The notes beneath the pieces were generated by a model. It was not told where the DNA came from. It did not search any database and saw only the letters and a list, made by a program, of their open reading frames with translations. Position numbers and translations under genes: made by a program. Shown here one piece after another: positions 43,683 through 54,178 of a stretch of DNA of 64,000 nucleotides (positions are counted from its first letter, which is position 1; each line of letters opens with the position of its first letter). The stretch is from Silene latifolia (lineage: Eukaryota > Streptophyta > Magnoliopsida > Caryophyllales > Caryophyllaceae): positions 35,588,217 to 35,652,216 of the forward strand of contig NC_133534.1 in assembly GCF_048544455.1 (NCBI RefSeq), in the 5' to 3' direction.

Positions 43683-45052
43683 TGGAAGTGCTACCATCTC
43701 GGTTACCCGAGACAATGATAATCAAATGACAATGAAGAAACATAATTTAAATAACAATATCGTTTAAAGTGATTACATGATCAAAACCAAAACTATTAAA
43801 CTGAAATACAAGGTTCTCAGACGGTCTACTGATAAAACTATCAAAGCTATAAAACATCATCTGACACAGCGGAAGACTTATAACTGCCACGTGATGACTC
43901 ATCCCAGCTATCCCATACGCATCATATCATACCTGCTCAATAACTGCTCACCACCCCCGAATGGATCACCACAGTTTTTAAAACATTTAAACGGGGTCAG
44001 TACTGATTACATAAAAACAAATGCCACAGAAACAACGTCACAAACAGCTCATGCAGTTCACACAAATCCCCAGTCTCCATCTCCAAACTCCACACAACTG
44101 ACTACACACTAAAGTGTGTAGCCCTGCCAGAGTACCCATCGCAACAAGTACTCCACGCCGCCAGTGGGGGACCGCAGCCGTACCCACCAAATCCCCGCTC
44201 ATCTCCATCGAACGATAAACCCAAGTTCATTAATGTGCACATCCCCTCTGTGACGGGTTCCACAGAGGGCGAATCAAGGGCGTGAAGCCACTCCCGCAAG
44301 TGACTCCACTCGGCCCAGGGACGCGCCCGAAGAACACATGCAGATTACACAATCAATCAACAATATACTGACCAACAACCGTCAAAATCAACCAACAATA
44401 TAATTAACCAATAATCACAACAACAATCACCACACATTATGTAGCCAATACTGAGTAGGGAAACCCTACCTGGAATGCAATACAAACTCGACGAGATCTC
44501 GCAGCTGTCTCAAAACCTTTCCTCTACGAACCCTTCTCCTATACACATAATCATACAATCACTACCACATCAACATAAGCATAGAAAACCCCCAATCCCA
44601 AAATTAGGGTTTAAACAACCTTAACCAAATGCTATAAAAATGGTACGTAGGACTTACCCTTGACGCAAGGATCACAATGATACAAAGAACGATGAAATCC
44701 GACCTCTCAAGCTCCGGGATTTCTCAGTAACACGGATGAATGCGAAGAACGTAACTTGAATCTCTTTTCAATGTGATTAGGTTTGTAAAAGTGTATTATA
44801 AATATGACGGAAAGATTTATATATTAATCCATGTTATTAACAAAACCCGACAAAACATCACCCGTAAACCGGGCTACTCGATCGAGTAACTGACGTACTC
44901 GATCGAGTGCCGCCTACTCGATCGAGCACCAAGGCTACTCGATCGAGTACCCTACAGGTCATAAACTATTTTAAAATGCAAAACACCCTTACTCGACAGA
45001 GTAAGGCCCACTCGATAGAGTACCCATAGATATAGAAAACCGTAGTATTACA
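43683..45052 (-). mobile_element. LTR-like unit, possibly a solo LTR (fossil)
   Basis: The unit is framed by TGGAAGTGCTACC and GTAGTATTACA. The right part carries seven or so copies of the short palindrome ACTCGATCGAGT or variants (44876-45022), and a TATA-like TATAAATATGACGG lies near 44800 on the plus strand. It interrupts the spacer block that runs on in the 30.06-kb copy. No coding part and no clean duplication were seen. Orientation (minus) and the Gypsy link are weak inferences. Confidence 0.5.
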
Positions 45053-45064
45053 GAACCGAAGAGG

Positions 45065-45322
45065 CAATTTGCATCAACATAATTGGAACCTATGTCCGCC
45101 CAAGATGATCTATGACTGAATAACGGACTCGATTCTAGTTCAGGACGGATAGCCTGCAAACCACGTATACTAGGTAAACCACCCAAGGGTGACAAGCTCG
45201 AAGTCTATTAGGCATGGACTCAGGCCAAGAATGCTCCACAAGATTTTGCTCTTGGGGAGGCTTGAACCTGGGTCTCCTGGGAATTTCGCCCAAGTTTTAA
45301 CCACTAGACTCCACCCTTGGAG
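45065..45322 (-). mobile_element. tRNA-derived SINE, Au-like
   Basis: On the minus strand a tRNA-like head has an A-box-like TCTAGTGGTTAAAAC and a B box GGTTCAAGCC (about 45265). The body has GGGTGGTTTACC and GTGGTTTGCAGGCTATC, which I associate with the Au SINE type of plants. No poly-T end is evident, so the 3' border is estimated. Confidence 0.65.
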
Positions 45323-45523
45323 GCTTTCAATACATTTATACTGATACAATAGAACCCAAAAAATATTTGACGCAAGTTTAGACGACAGGATTCTAAAAAC
45401 GTGATTAACAAACTTTCAGAGAGGCTCATGGAGTCATGGCCCAGATTAATAAATACAAAAATAGTAATAATATAATTATTAAATTAAAAGTAATTAATAT
45501 TAATATAAACTTTAGTAAAAATG

Positions 45524-46071
45524 GGCAGAGGCCGCGCGAGCAGAACTCCACTAGAACAAATTATGATGTAGACTCTCTCACATATGGGAGATCTTAGACA
45601 TGTGCCTCTCCGTAGTGCAATGGAGATTACAGACCTAGGTTATGAGCAGGGCCGGCCCAGGGGTCGTGCAAGCGGTGCGACCGCACTGGGCACCTGACTT
45701 GAAGGGGCCCCATTTGCAAGAAATATCCATGTTAGTTGATAATTTAATTTAGCGCGTTTTTTAGCATAATAATCAGCTTGACATAGTGGTAATAGTTATG
45801 GTATAACTTGTCAATGGTCTTGGGTTCGAACCTTTGAAGAATGGAAAAGACATTTATTTATGTACTACATTTCTTTTAGAATTGAGACATAAACTAGCCT
45901 TATAAAAATTACTTAAAATAGTTAACATACGGTTTTCCAATTATTCTTTTACGAGTATTAAAAATAGTACCGGGGCTTCACTTTAAGATTTCGCACAAGG
46001 CCCCAAAACTACAGGGACGGCCCTGGTTATGAGCCTTCTTGGTCACCCATTAACCCCATCCAGGTAAGTAG
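45524..46071 (-). ncRNA. U1: U1 snRNA gene, copy 4, split by a hAT MITE
   Basis: The outer parts make a U1 of about 161 nt: start CTACTTACCTGGATGGGG, then GGTGACCAAGAAGG, then the insert, then CTCCATTGCACTACGGAG, the Sm-like ATAATTTGTT and the 3' end with CGCGCGGCC. A 379-bp hAT-like MITE sits within the stem-loop I region, about 40 nt from the RNA start. The 3' stem has also lost a few bases (GAGTTCTGCTCGCGCGG). It cannot make a normal U1 and is best called a pseudogene; it is kept as ncRNA because its promoter is still there. Confidence 0.9.
45647..46025. mobile_element. hAT-like MITE inside U1 copy 4
   Basis: The ends are CAGGGCCGGCCC and GGGACGGCCCTG, inverse to each other. GTTATGAG stands on both sides (45639-45646, 46026-46033), an 8-bp duplication. 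Inside, TAGTGGTAATA and GGTTCGAACC (about 45786-45840) look like tRNA A and B boxes, so a tRNA-like piece may be part of the element. Confidence 0.93.
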
Positions 46072-46093
46072 ATTGTCAGATGTCCATGGCTTA

Positions 46094-46144
46094 TTATTTA
46101 TATTTACCTCTGCTTTATACATGTTTTTTTCGCCGATGTGGAAT
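46094..46144 (-). promoter_or_regulatory. snRNA promoter of U1 copy 4
   Basis: On the minus strand AATTCCACATCG (one base off the USE) is followed about 33 bp later by TATAAATA (from 46102). The RNA start is 31 bp further on. The geometry is kept although the RNA part is split. Confidence 0.8.
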
Positions 46145-46420
46145 TCTGTCCTAACTTGTGTATTAGGAATAAACGTTCTTAAGGAATGTACCAACATGCT
46201 TTGTTCGATTGCTAGAAAAAATTAATGAAACCATGAATAATTCCTAGTGCAATCGAGTTATTAGAGGCGTGACTCGTGGTAACCTAAATATTTTGTGGAA
46301 GTAACGACGATAGCACAAATATCGATATGACCTTAGGGCTTTACCCTTTTTACTAAAAAGGATCTAAACTTTTTTTTAGGGAAGACAAGTGCTTAAACTA
46401 ATTATGTTTAGCTATAAAGG

Positions 46421-46476
46421 CCTATCTATCTATTTATCTCTATATCTATCTATTTATATCTATTTTATATATCATA
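46421..46476. repeat. (ATCT)n microsatellite
   Basis: Interrupted runs of CTAT/ATCT/ATTT. Confidence 0.85.
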
Positions 46477-47968
46477 TCATATAATATTCTCTAATGCAAT
46501 TGCCAATCTTGCTGATATGTCATATCAAATTTTAATCTAGGTCTGATGTGGCAGAATTATTAGAGGGGTTAAAATGAATAGACAAAAAAACAAAAATAAA
46601 CTAACTGAGATATGGTAAGAGGAAAAAGTCCAAGATATGGTATATTTAACAGAATATTCCATTTTATATTTTATACTAATTTAATAGAAATAGAAACAAA
46701 ATATATGTTGCTTAAATCATGGAGATTTCTTCCAAGTTAGTTTAACATCATTACGTAACATAATTTTCCTTGATTAGCTATAAATTAGGAAAACTATGAT
46801 TGCAATTAATTACTCCAAGATTATACAGTATGATAATGATAATTTAGTAATCTTTGGAAAATATCTTTTTGATCATTCCTACAAAATAATCGACCCAAAA
46901 TACCATAAGAGATAAAAATTATCTTTAGAAGATATCCCAGGAAATGCCCTAAAAAATTCAATATAAATAGGGAATTGCCAGATTTGCCACACCAACCCCA
47001 ATCAGCCTTCAGAAATTAAAAAATTATTAGTTCAAAATAAAATTAATTTGTGTACATAAAGGTACGAAAACTCAATGAGACTGATTATTTAAGCAACGAA
47101 CATGTATAAGAGATGATACTCGCCGGCAATCAATATTCTATCCGAAGAGAAATATAAATGGTAGCAGGCAATCGATCGTGTTTTTCGCTTCTGGGTTTCA
47201 ATATTCTTATGTTTGTGAAGCTGGGGTTGGTAGTTAGATAAGTTTTTTTTTTTTTTTTGGATTTTGCTACTCCTATGTTCTTCGGTTCTTCGTATATGGA
47301 TTTTATCTTAATTTATTTTCCTACTTTAATGCTTTCACTTATTGGAATAATTGTTACGAAATTAGTTATTCATAATGTTATATATTCCCTTATATATTTT
47401 GATGTACACAAATTATGGTGTAAGATGGTCTTACCCGATAAGACGATCTAATTTGATAAGAAAATTACGGGTATTTGTTTGATGCATGGTAGTAAAAGAG
47501 TTGCCTTTTTACGCAATAAGATCGTATCATAAAATAATGTCGTCTCATGCAATAATCTTATTTGATATATGTCAATCTTTCACTAAATAAAATCAAACTT
47601 AAGTTTTTAACCTAACTTTTTTGATTTTGGATTATTTCTTTATTAACCAAGTCTTTTTAAAATGTTGTTATGGGCAATTAAATAGGTACGAACTATGAAT
47701 AAAAAATAATTATACTTATTAAGAAAATAACAATTAAATTAAAGGGTTGGTTTGAAACAATGAAAATTAACTAAAAGAATTAAAACAAGCGCACAACAAA
47801 CTATGAAAGAGTAGTCTCTAGCTCTGCAAGTTCAGTTAGATCGTCTCTTGGAAGTTTGGTTGCTCGAGATTCATGATTCATGTCAAGTCAAAGTGTTTAG
47901 GCTAAACTTTTAGTATATACAAAGTATTAAAAGTTGAATGTATAGAAATAACCTAAACTCTTAATATG
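46477..47968. other. AT-rich spacer, no gene recognised
   Basis: A TATA-like AATATAAATAGGG with a C-rich leader-like stretch (about 46960-47010) could be an old promoter, but no coding exon follows. GTCTTACCCGATAAGACGA near 47426 is a short hairpin. Confidence 0.5.
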
Positions 47969-48383
47969 TACTAGTATATATCCGTACGATTGTATGGTTA
48001 TTTTGATAGGAATATTAAAGAAAACAACAATTTTTCAACCGATAATTAACTCAATTTGAAATTTAATTATAAAATTTATTGTTATTAATGTTTTGCATTA
48101 ATCAGTGGATAATCCAATTGTAGATATAATATAATGAAAGCTCAATTACATATATGATATAATAAAAGCCCAATTACAGATATGATATAAAGAAAGCCCA
48201 ATTATAGCCAAATTCATTTAGGCGGGAAATTTTGAGAGATTTCTTATTCTTTTAGTATAAGAGAGATAATTGAATATTTTGTGTCTCGATAATGAGCACA
48301 GTATCTTCACTATGATTAACGATATTTATGTAAAAGTTTGAAAGCATACCCATGAATTTTACGGGTTTAAACCTAGTTATTAT
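47969..48383. mobile_element. Helitron-like unit with CTAG + hairpin at both ends
   Basis: The left end ACTAGTATATATCCGTACG, then ATTGTATGG, read backwards is a hairpin about 8 nt from CTAG. The right end CCCATGAATTTTACGGG, then TTTAAAC, then CTAG and T, is the same form in plus orientation. Hairpin + CTAG + T is the Helitron 3' mark. Short repeats of ATATGATATAA-AAAGC(C/T)CAATTA lie inside (48125-48205). Confidence 0.45.
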
Positions 48384-48407
48384 TATATTTATAAAAGAGG
48401 CTTTTTT

Positions 48408-48625
48408 CGAGCATGTTTTATTATTATATTATAGTATATAGTATGTATTTAGGAATGTTTCATAAATAATAATTTAGGAATGTTTCATAAAGCAGACCTA
48501 AGCTGTCCACATCATCAAAATCAATTTAGGAATGTTTCATAAATAATATTTTTTTATGTAAAGAATAAAGTGGAGAATGTTTTATTATTATATTATAGTA
48601 TATAGTATGTATTTCCTAATTCCTA
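48408..48625. repeat. Local direct repeats
   Basis: TTATTATATTATAGTATATA, followed by GTATGTATTT, occurs near 48419 and 48582. TTTAGGAATGTTTCATAAA occurs three times between them. Local duplication. Confidence 0.8.
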
Positions 48626-48872
48626 ATTTATATTCAAGTCATGTTTTTATTTTTTACATGAAAACTTTTACATTTCATTTGACAAAAAAATATTATTTAA
48701 AAAATTATGAAAATAATATAATTAGATTCGTGGTAAAAAAAATGCTATCATTAGAGTATAAATTTCATATAATTTGCACATGTTAAAAATTGTGTATTTC
48801 ATAATATGCTATATGTCACACATTGAAAAATAATGTTGGTGGGGGTAAATATACTATGTATAAATAATAGAG

Positions 48873-49020
48873 TTGTCCACATCGAAAGATTAGCATAAAG
48901 TGGGGTGATCCTATGATTATAAATAAGAGGCATCCTTGGAACTTAGGTATCAACCCAAAATCTCTCGAGCCTCTTAAGTATTATCTTAGAGAGCTCCTAA
49001 GAGTTTGTATCATTATCTCC
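48873..49020 (+). ncRNA. Candidate USE/TATA RNA gene, copy 1 of an unnamed family
   Basis: A USE-like TTGTCCACATCG (48873-48884) is followed by TATAAATA starting at 48918 (about 33 bp). 31 bp after the TATA start stands ATCAACCC, the predicted first bases. The body has CTCTCGAGCCTCTTAAGTAT, then TATCTTAGAGAGCTCC, which can fold by pairing CTCTTAAG with CTTAGAG-type text. The geometry equals that of the U1 genes in this window. The body matches none of U1, U2, U4, U5, U6, U11 or U12 as I remember them. No Sm site was seen. Product and expression unknown. Confidence 0.45.
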
Positions 49021-49326
49021 AAAATATGATATATATTTTCTATATTATATTCAAGTGAAGTTTATAATTTTTATATAAAAACTTATACCATTTGACAAAA
49101 AAGCATCGTAAAAAAGGAATGAAAATTATATAATTAGATTCGTGGTAAAAAATGTTATCGGTAGAGTATTGGTTTCCTATCATTTGCACATATTTTAATT
49201 ATGATAAAAAAAGTAGAAAAAAAACGTACGAATATTAATAGATAGTATAGTATTTGCTTATTATTAAATCGGGTTGGATGTCAAAGTTGGTTCGAAAAAT
49301 ATGGTGTATTTCTAAGTATATTATTC

Positions 49327-49520
49327 GTTCCACATTGAAAATTATCATAAGGTGGGGTGATCTCATGATTATAAATAGAATTTATCTTTGAAACTTACTT
49401 ATCAACCCAAAATACTTTGAGTCTCTCAAGTATTGTCATAGAGAACTCTTATATATTTTAAGACTCTTAAGTATTATCTTAGATATAGCTTTTATAAGAG
49501 TTTGTATTAACGGCACGCCT
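49327..49520 (+). ncRNA. Candidate USE/TATA RNA gene, copy 2
   Basis: GTTCCACATTG (49327-49337) is followed by TATAAATA at 49370 (33 bp) and then ATCAACCC 31 bp after the TATA start. The body has TTTGAGTCTCTCAAGTATTG, then TCATAGAGAACTC. Related to copy 1 throughout, including the upstream GTGG(G)GTGATC(C/T) text. Confidence 0.45.
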
Positions 49521-50267
49521 CAGTTACAACAATAACATACAAATATTAATCACGTAAATAATTATAAAGGCGATTACATATTAGTGATATTATAATATGA
49601 TTATTTTAAGACAATTGATAGTATAAATAACTTCATTTATGTCAAAATCACAACTTAAAATAAAATTGTGTTAAATATACGTAAATTGGTTATTAATTTG
49701 TCATAAATAATGATAATCTCTACATTAAGATAGAAAATTTATAAAATATAATAAAATCAAGTGTTATATAAAAAGATCGTGAATACACGAACAAATCAAT
49801 AATTAGCTTTTTACTTTGATAAATAGTAGAACTAAATCTTTTTAACTTTCAAATATAGGTAATTATTATGCCTTATAACATTTGAGTAAGACTAAAACAC
49901 AACGTTATTTTTAACCATTTATCGAAATCGCACTAGAAAAAAAAAGCGTTTTACATTTATTTATACATTTTATTGATTCCTCCATTTCATATTAAAATTC
50001 GTGTTAAGAAAAAAAATAAAAATATGTAATTTAAATAATTAGATTGGTGAAAATACTTATTCTATATTCCCAAAGATCAATAATTGCATAAGCTAAGGTG
50101 GGTGTTCCTACGATATAGTTAAAAAAATTATGAAAATAATATAATTAAATTCGTGGTAAAAAAAATATTATCATTAAAGTATAGGTTTTGTATTATTTTC
50201 ACATATTATAGATGGTATACTTCTTAGTATGTTATATATCCTAAATTGAACGTATAAATAATAGAAT

Positions 50268-50400
50268 TATCCCACATCGAAAGAATAGCATAAGGTAACT
50301 GATCCTATGATTATAAATAGAATGCATCCTTGAAACTTAGGTATCAACCAAAAATATTTCGAGTCTCTCAATTATTGTCTTAGAGAGCTCGAACAATATG
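50268..50400 (+). ncRNA. Candidate USE/TATA RNA gene, copy 3
   Basis: TATCCCACATCG (50268-50279), the best USE match of the four, is followed by TATAAATA at 50312 (33 bp). ATCAACCA follows 31 bp after the TATA start. The body has TTTCGAGTCTCTCAATTATT, then GTCTTAGAGAGCTC. Confidence 0.5.
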
Positions 50401-50770
50401 ATGTAAAAAATAATGTGGAATGTTTTAATTATCATAATACACATTTCCTATATTATATTTAAGTGATGTTTATAATTTTATATAAACACTTATACATTTC
50501 GTTTGACAAAAAAATATCTTAAAAAACAAAAATTATGGTGATTATATAATTAGATTTGTGGTAAAAAAAAATGCCAACATTAGAGTATATATTTCTTATT
50601 ATTTGCACACATTTTAATTATGATAAATAAATAGAAAACAAAAATGTACGAACATAGTATAGTACTAAGTACGAAAAAGATGGTGTATTTCTTGGTATAT
50701 TTCTTGGTAATATATAAAGATGGTGTATTTCTTGGTACGGAAAAGATGGTGTATTTCTTGGTATATTATT

Positions 50771-50960
50771 TGTCCCACATTGAAAAATAATATAGATATG
50801 GTTAATATATAAAGTATAAAGAGTCGAGTTGGGGTTATCCTATATTCCTATGATTATAAATACGAGTCATCTTTGAACTTACGTGTCAGCAACCTAAAAT
50901 CTTCCGAGTCTCTTAAGTATTCTCTTAAAGGTCTCTTATTAGAGTTCTTATTATTATCTC
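50771..50960 (+). ncRNA. Candidate USE/TATA RNA gene, copy 4 (spacing changed)
   Basis: TGTCCCACATTG (50771-50782) is a good USE, but TATAAATA stands 73 bp away (50855), about 40 bp more than in copies 1-3. GTCAGCAACC takes the place of the start. The body has CTTCCGAGTCTCTTAAGTAT, then TCTCTTAAAGGTCTC. This copy may be inactive. Confidence 0.4.
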
Positions 50961-51174
50961 CACAATAAAGAAATTTATTTATTATTTTTTTTCTCGCATA
51001 TAAATAATAAATGATAAGTGTGTATGTATTTATCTTCTATTTTCATTGAAATAAATATTGTAATCATATATATACAAATAATCAATATTATATATTAATT
51101 TCAAAAACCAAGGGACTTCAATGTAATTAAAGAAAGCTATACAAATTAATTATACTATATAGTTTTAAATCACT

Positions 51175-52253
51175 AGCACCGTGTGATGGACCCGATTAAG
51201 GGATCTCAATGCAAATATTTTATAGTTTGGGTTAAAATTAAATTATATAGAAGCTTGGTAATTTTTCTAAACATTTGTAAGAGACTAAAACATGGTCAAT
51301 TTCTTTAAAATAAAATAATTAATTAAGATGGCCAATTTCCGTAAAATAAAATAATTAATTAAGATGGTCAATTTCAAGGAGACTAAAAGAAAGAAGATCT
51401 TGGTAATTTTCCTAAATATTTATAAAAGACTAGAAGATGGTCAATTTCCTTAAAATAAAATAATTAATTAGTATAAACATGCACACTTATGGTATTAATT
51501 ATTATCACTATAAAATTATATATTAAATTTAAAATTTATGCAATTTTATTAAAATTTATAGTTTATTAGATGTATAAAGATGTTAATTATTTAACATACA
51601 AAAATATAATATAAGTAGGTTATAAATAATTCAAGTTAGATTCCATAATATATAATATTACATAATTATTTCTATTTGATTTAATGCATATATGTAATAT
51701 ATTTATATAAATATATAATCCTCTTAAAATTGCATGTCTAAGTAGTAAAAGGTAATTTCGTCAGTAAAGAAAAGAATTGTAGTAACATTGGATATAATTA
51801 TATGATAGTAATCACTCATTTGAATAGTGAAAGTAACAATATTATCAGCGAGATTAGTGAAAGTGGTAGAAACAACAACGAGAGTAGTGAAATAATCAAT
51901 ATTAATGCGGCAATAGTGAAAATAACAATAATTACGGCGGAAGTAGTGAAATTATCAATATTAATGCGGCAGTAGTGACAGTAACAATAATTACGGCGGG
52001 AGTAGTAAAAGTAACAATGATTACGGGCAAGTAGTGAAATGTTATTACTATTGTTTCATTAATAAGAGTAAAATATTAATAGCGGGAGTAGTGAATTTGT
52101 TTCAAAATTTATTTCATCGTAATTTTAGGATATGTCATAAAAAATATATTAATGATAAAATTATGGGTTATGCAACTTTAAGTAATTTTATTTAATGAAA
52201 AAAAAATAATGGTAAGTAGAGGTAGCCCGAACGAAGCCGGGCACCAATACTAG
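51175..52253. mobile_element. Helitron-like unit, second
   Basis: The left CACTAGCACCGTGTGATGG is the CTAG + hairpin mark read backwards. The right AGCCCGAACGAAGCCGGGC, then ACCAATA, CTAG and T, is a clear Helitron 3' end. Inside are tandem phrases: TGGTCAATTTCC-AAAATAAAATAATTAATTA (51290-51470, three times) and AGTAGTGAAA-TAACAAT-ATTA(C/A)GGCGG (51880-52030, about six times). No rep/helicase was seen, so it is non-autonomous if real. Confidence 0.5.
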
Positions 52254-52309
52254 TTATATATAAAAGTTATAGTCTTATAATATATTTTTCGTTATAACTA
52301 AGTTAATTA

Positions 52310-52337
52310 CCCCGTGCAATGAACGGGCTTTCATTCT
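52310..52337 (+). mobile_element. Helitron-like 3' end, isolated
   Basis: CCCCGTGCAATGAACGGGC can form a hairpin and is followed by TTTCATT and CTAG. No matching left end was found. Confidence 0.45.
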
Positions 52338-52864
52338 AGCTCTTTAAGATGTTAAAACAACGCAATTGCTTCATTTATTTTCCTTGGGCAAGTGTGGATG
52401 GGTCCCACCGGCCTACTGGTTGGGAACCTCTTCTCAGCATTTCTTCTCCTCTTCTCTATGCTAATTCTCAACCCCGTCTTTCATGCTTCATTTAGCCCAT
52501 TTCTGCCTCAAGTCATGCAAGGAGAGATACAAACTCATAGAACAGAAAATAGGGACACACTATTCAAGTAAGGACACGCAAATCCGTATAGAAACAGACC
52601 AAATACATAGAGAAGAAGGAGGAATAATGACTGAATAAATGCATATCAAGGGGGTCGCTACTCCCCAGTCCTTACAAAAAAAAATGTTTTTTTTCATCCC
52701 TAAAATCAGGATCCAATGAAAGTCCTTTAAAGGACTTCGTTTTTATACTATGTAAACTCTTAAGTACATGTAAATAAGTTCTTAATTAGAAAAATTGAGG
52801 TACATGCTTAAAGATAAAAATATGTTCAGTAATTTTAAATTCTAATTTGTGCAAAATTCAGATA
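52338..52864. other. Spacer, slightly GC-richer, nothing recognised
   Basis: 52370-52520 has a C/T-rich, leader-like composition (TTCTTCTCCTCTTCTC) but no open frame worth reporting. Confidence 0.5.
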
Positions 52865-53308
52865 CTCCCTACATTACTTTCTAGTATATGTTATTCTTAG
52901 TTTTCGAGACACTCATTTCTCTTTAATATTCTTGACATATATGCAGAGGCATCTTAAAATAAATGAAGGCCCGATGTACCACAAGAAATTGAGGCCCCAA
53001 ATATGAATATACAAGTGTATTATACTACGAGATTTTCATTTTCATCAATAAAACTAGTAAATTCAGTGACCAATACCGAAAGTATGATTCCGCAGCCCGT
53101 GGTTCCCCAGGGTTTTAGACGCTCCTGCATATATATGAGCAATTACTATGGGGTATGAAATTATATTCTTATTCTTATAAAGTAAATTTTGTGACAAATC
53201 TAATTATACAGTTTTTATAATTTTTTCAAAGTACTTCTAAAAAAAAATTAAAAGTCAAAGATTTTTCAAAACTAAAAATGTCATATATTTTTTTTAGAAC
53301 GGAGGGAG
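52865..53308. mobile_element. Stowaway MITE carrying a nested hAT MITE
   Basis: It starts CTCCCTACATTACTTTC and ends GAACGGAGGGAG, with TA on both sides (52863-52864, 53309-53310). Without the insert it is about 250 bp, like the Stowaway copy at 35990, with which it shares TTCATAATTTTTTC / ATAATTTTTTCAAAG and GAAAGTCAAAGA-type text. Confidence 0.88.
52944..53127. mobile_element. hAT-like MITE nested in the Stowaway element
   Basis: The ends CAGAGGCATCTTAAAA and TTTTAGACGCTCCTG are inverse. CATATATG and CATATATA stand on the two sides, an 8-bp duplication with one change. 184 bp. Confidence 0.8.
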
Positions 53309-53794
53309 TAGTTAAGTGCATCAAATGTGCCTTACAAATTCATACTCCATCAGTTTAGGTTAATAATTATCATTTTCCATTTATAGGTGTATCAGTTAAT
53401 TATTATCATTTCTATTTATTGTAAATTTTAGCTTGTAAGTGCCCATGTGCAAGTAGGAAATTTATGGCCCAATATTATATTATATTATATTATTAGAGTC
53501 CATAATTAATAACTATTTCCTTATACATAAAACTTTTCTAAAATTACTCCCTTTATTTATATTTTTTTTTTATAAATTAGTCCATCAATTACCCTACTAA
53601 CAACCGTAAGTTTTCCACTCCATTATGTTCAATTGACATTTTGATTCATACATTTATAATAAATAAATAAAAACTTAAATTGAATTCAAAATAAAAAATA
53701 GTAACTAAAATAGCGTAAACCCTAAAAAGCTTAGCAAAAAAACTCTAATTATGAAACAACAATTACCTTGATTCAGAGGAAAAACACTTGGGCA
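53309..53794. other. AT-rich spacer with MITE remnants
   Basis: TCTAAAATTACTCCCTT near 53545 matches one arm of the MITE at 36634-36996. Near 53350-53410, TTAATTATTATCATTT and TTAATAATTATCATTT are a small duplication. No gene. Confidence 0.5.
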
Positions 53795-54178
53795 TGTTTA
53801 GTAAACATCGGATTAATTTTAGCATAAGCAGATTGTAAAAACAGAGTATAAATGACAAACTTTATCAGAAGGTTTGATTAACATATTACAATTAGTAGAA
53901 ATAATTTGAGTGCTTGGTAATTGGCATATTAGAATTAGCAGATTGTTAGTTTTGTTTGTAAAATGAAGTAAACTTTCCTATTTTACAATATGTTAACCGA
54001 TATGTTAGGGTAAGCAGCATATTGTAAAACAACATATTGACCCCAAATATGTTGTTTCAATATGCTATTTACCAAATACTAAAATTAGCATATTGATTAG
54101 TCAAATATGCTAATACCCTTGAATATGCTAAAAAACGATTAATATGTCGTTTACCAAACACCCCCTTACCTTAATCGG
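53795..54178. mobile_element. MITE with GTTTGGTAA-type ends
   Basis: The left GGCATGTTTAGTAAACATC and the right GTCGTTTACCAAACACCCCC are inverse. The phrase AGCAGCATATTGTAAAACAA and the block around it recur at 62688-62943. A second, related piece follows at 54185-54480. The superfamily is undetermined. Confidence 0.65.

Noticed and set aside
44880-45030. CRISPR-like spaced palindromes
   Set aside because: Plant DNA; repeats are 12 bp palindromes with short spacers inside an LTR-like unit and no cas genes. Not a CRISPR array.
45818-45840. tRNA gene within the hAT MITE
   Set aside because: A and B box-like words are present but no cloverleaf arms pair properly. Kept only as a tRNA-like part of the MITE.
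46960-47010. Promoter and leader of a host gene
   Set aside because: A TATA-like box and C-rich stretch are seen, but no open frame or splice pattern follows.
48880-48900. U6-like phrase AGATTAGCAT after a USE
   Set aside because: Only ten bases match U6. The other three copies differ there, and the rest of the U6 sequence is absent.
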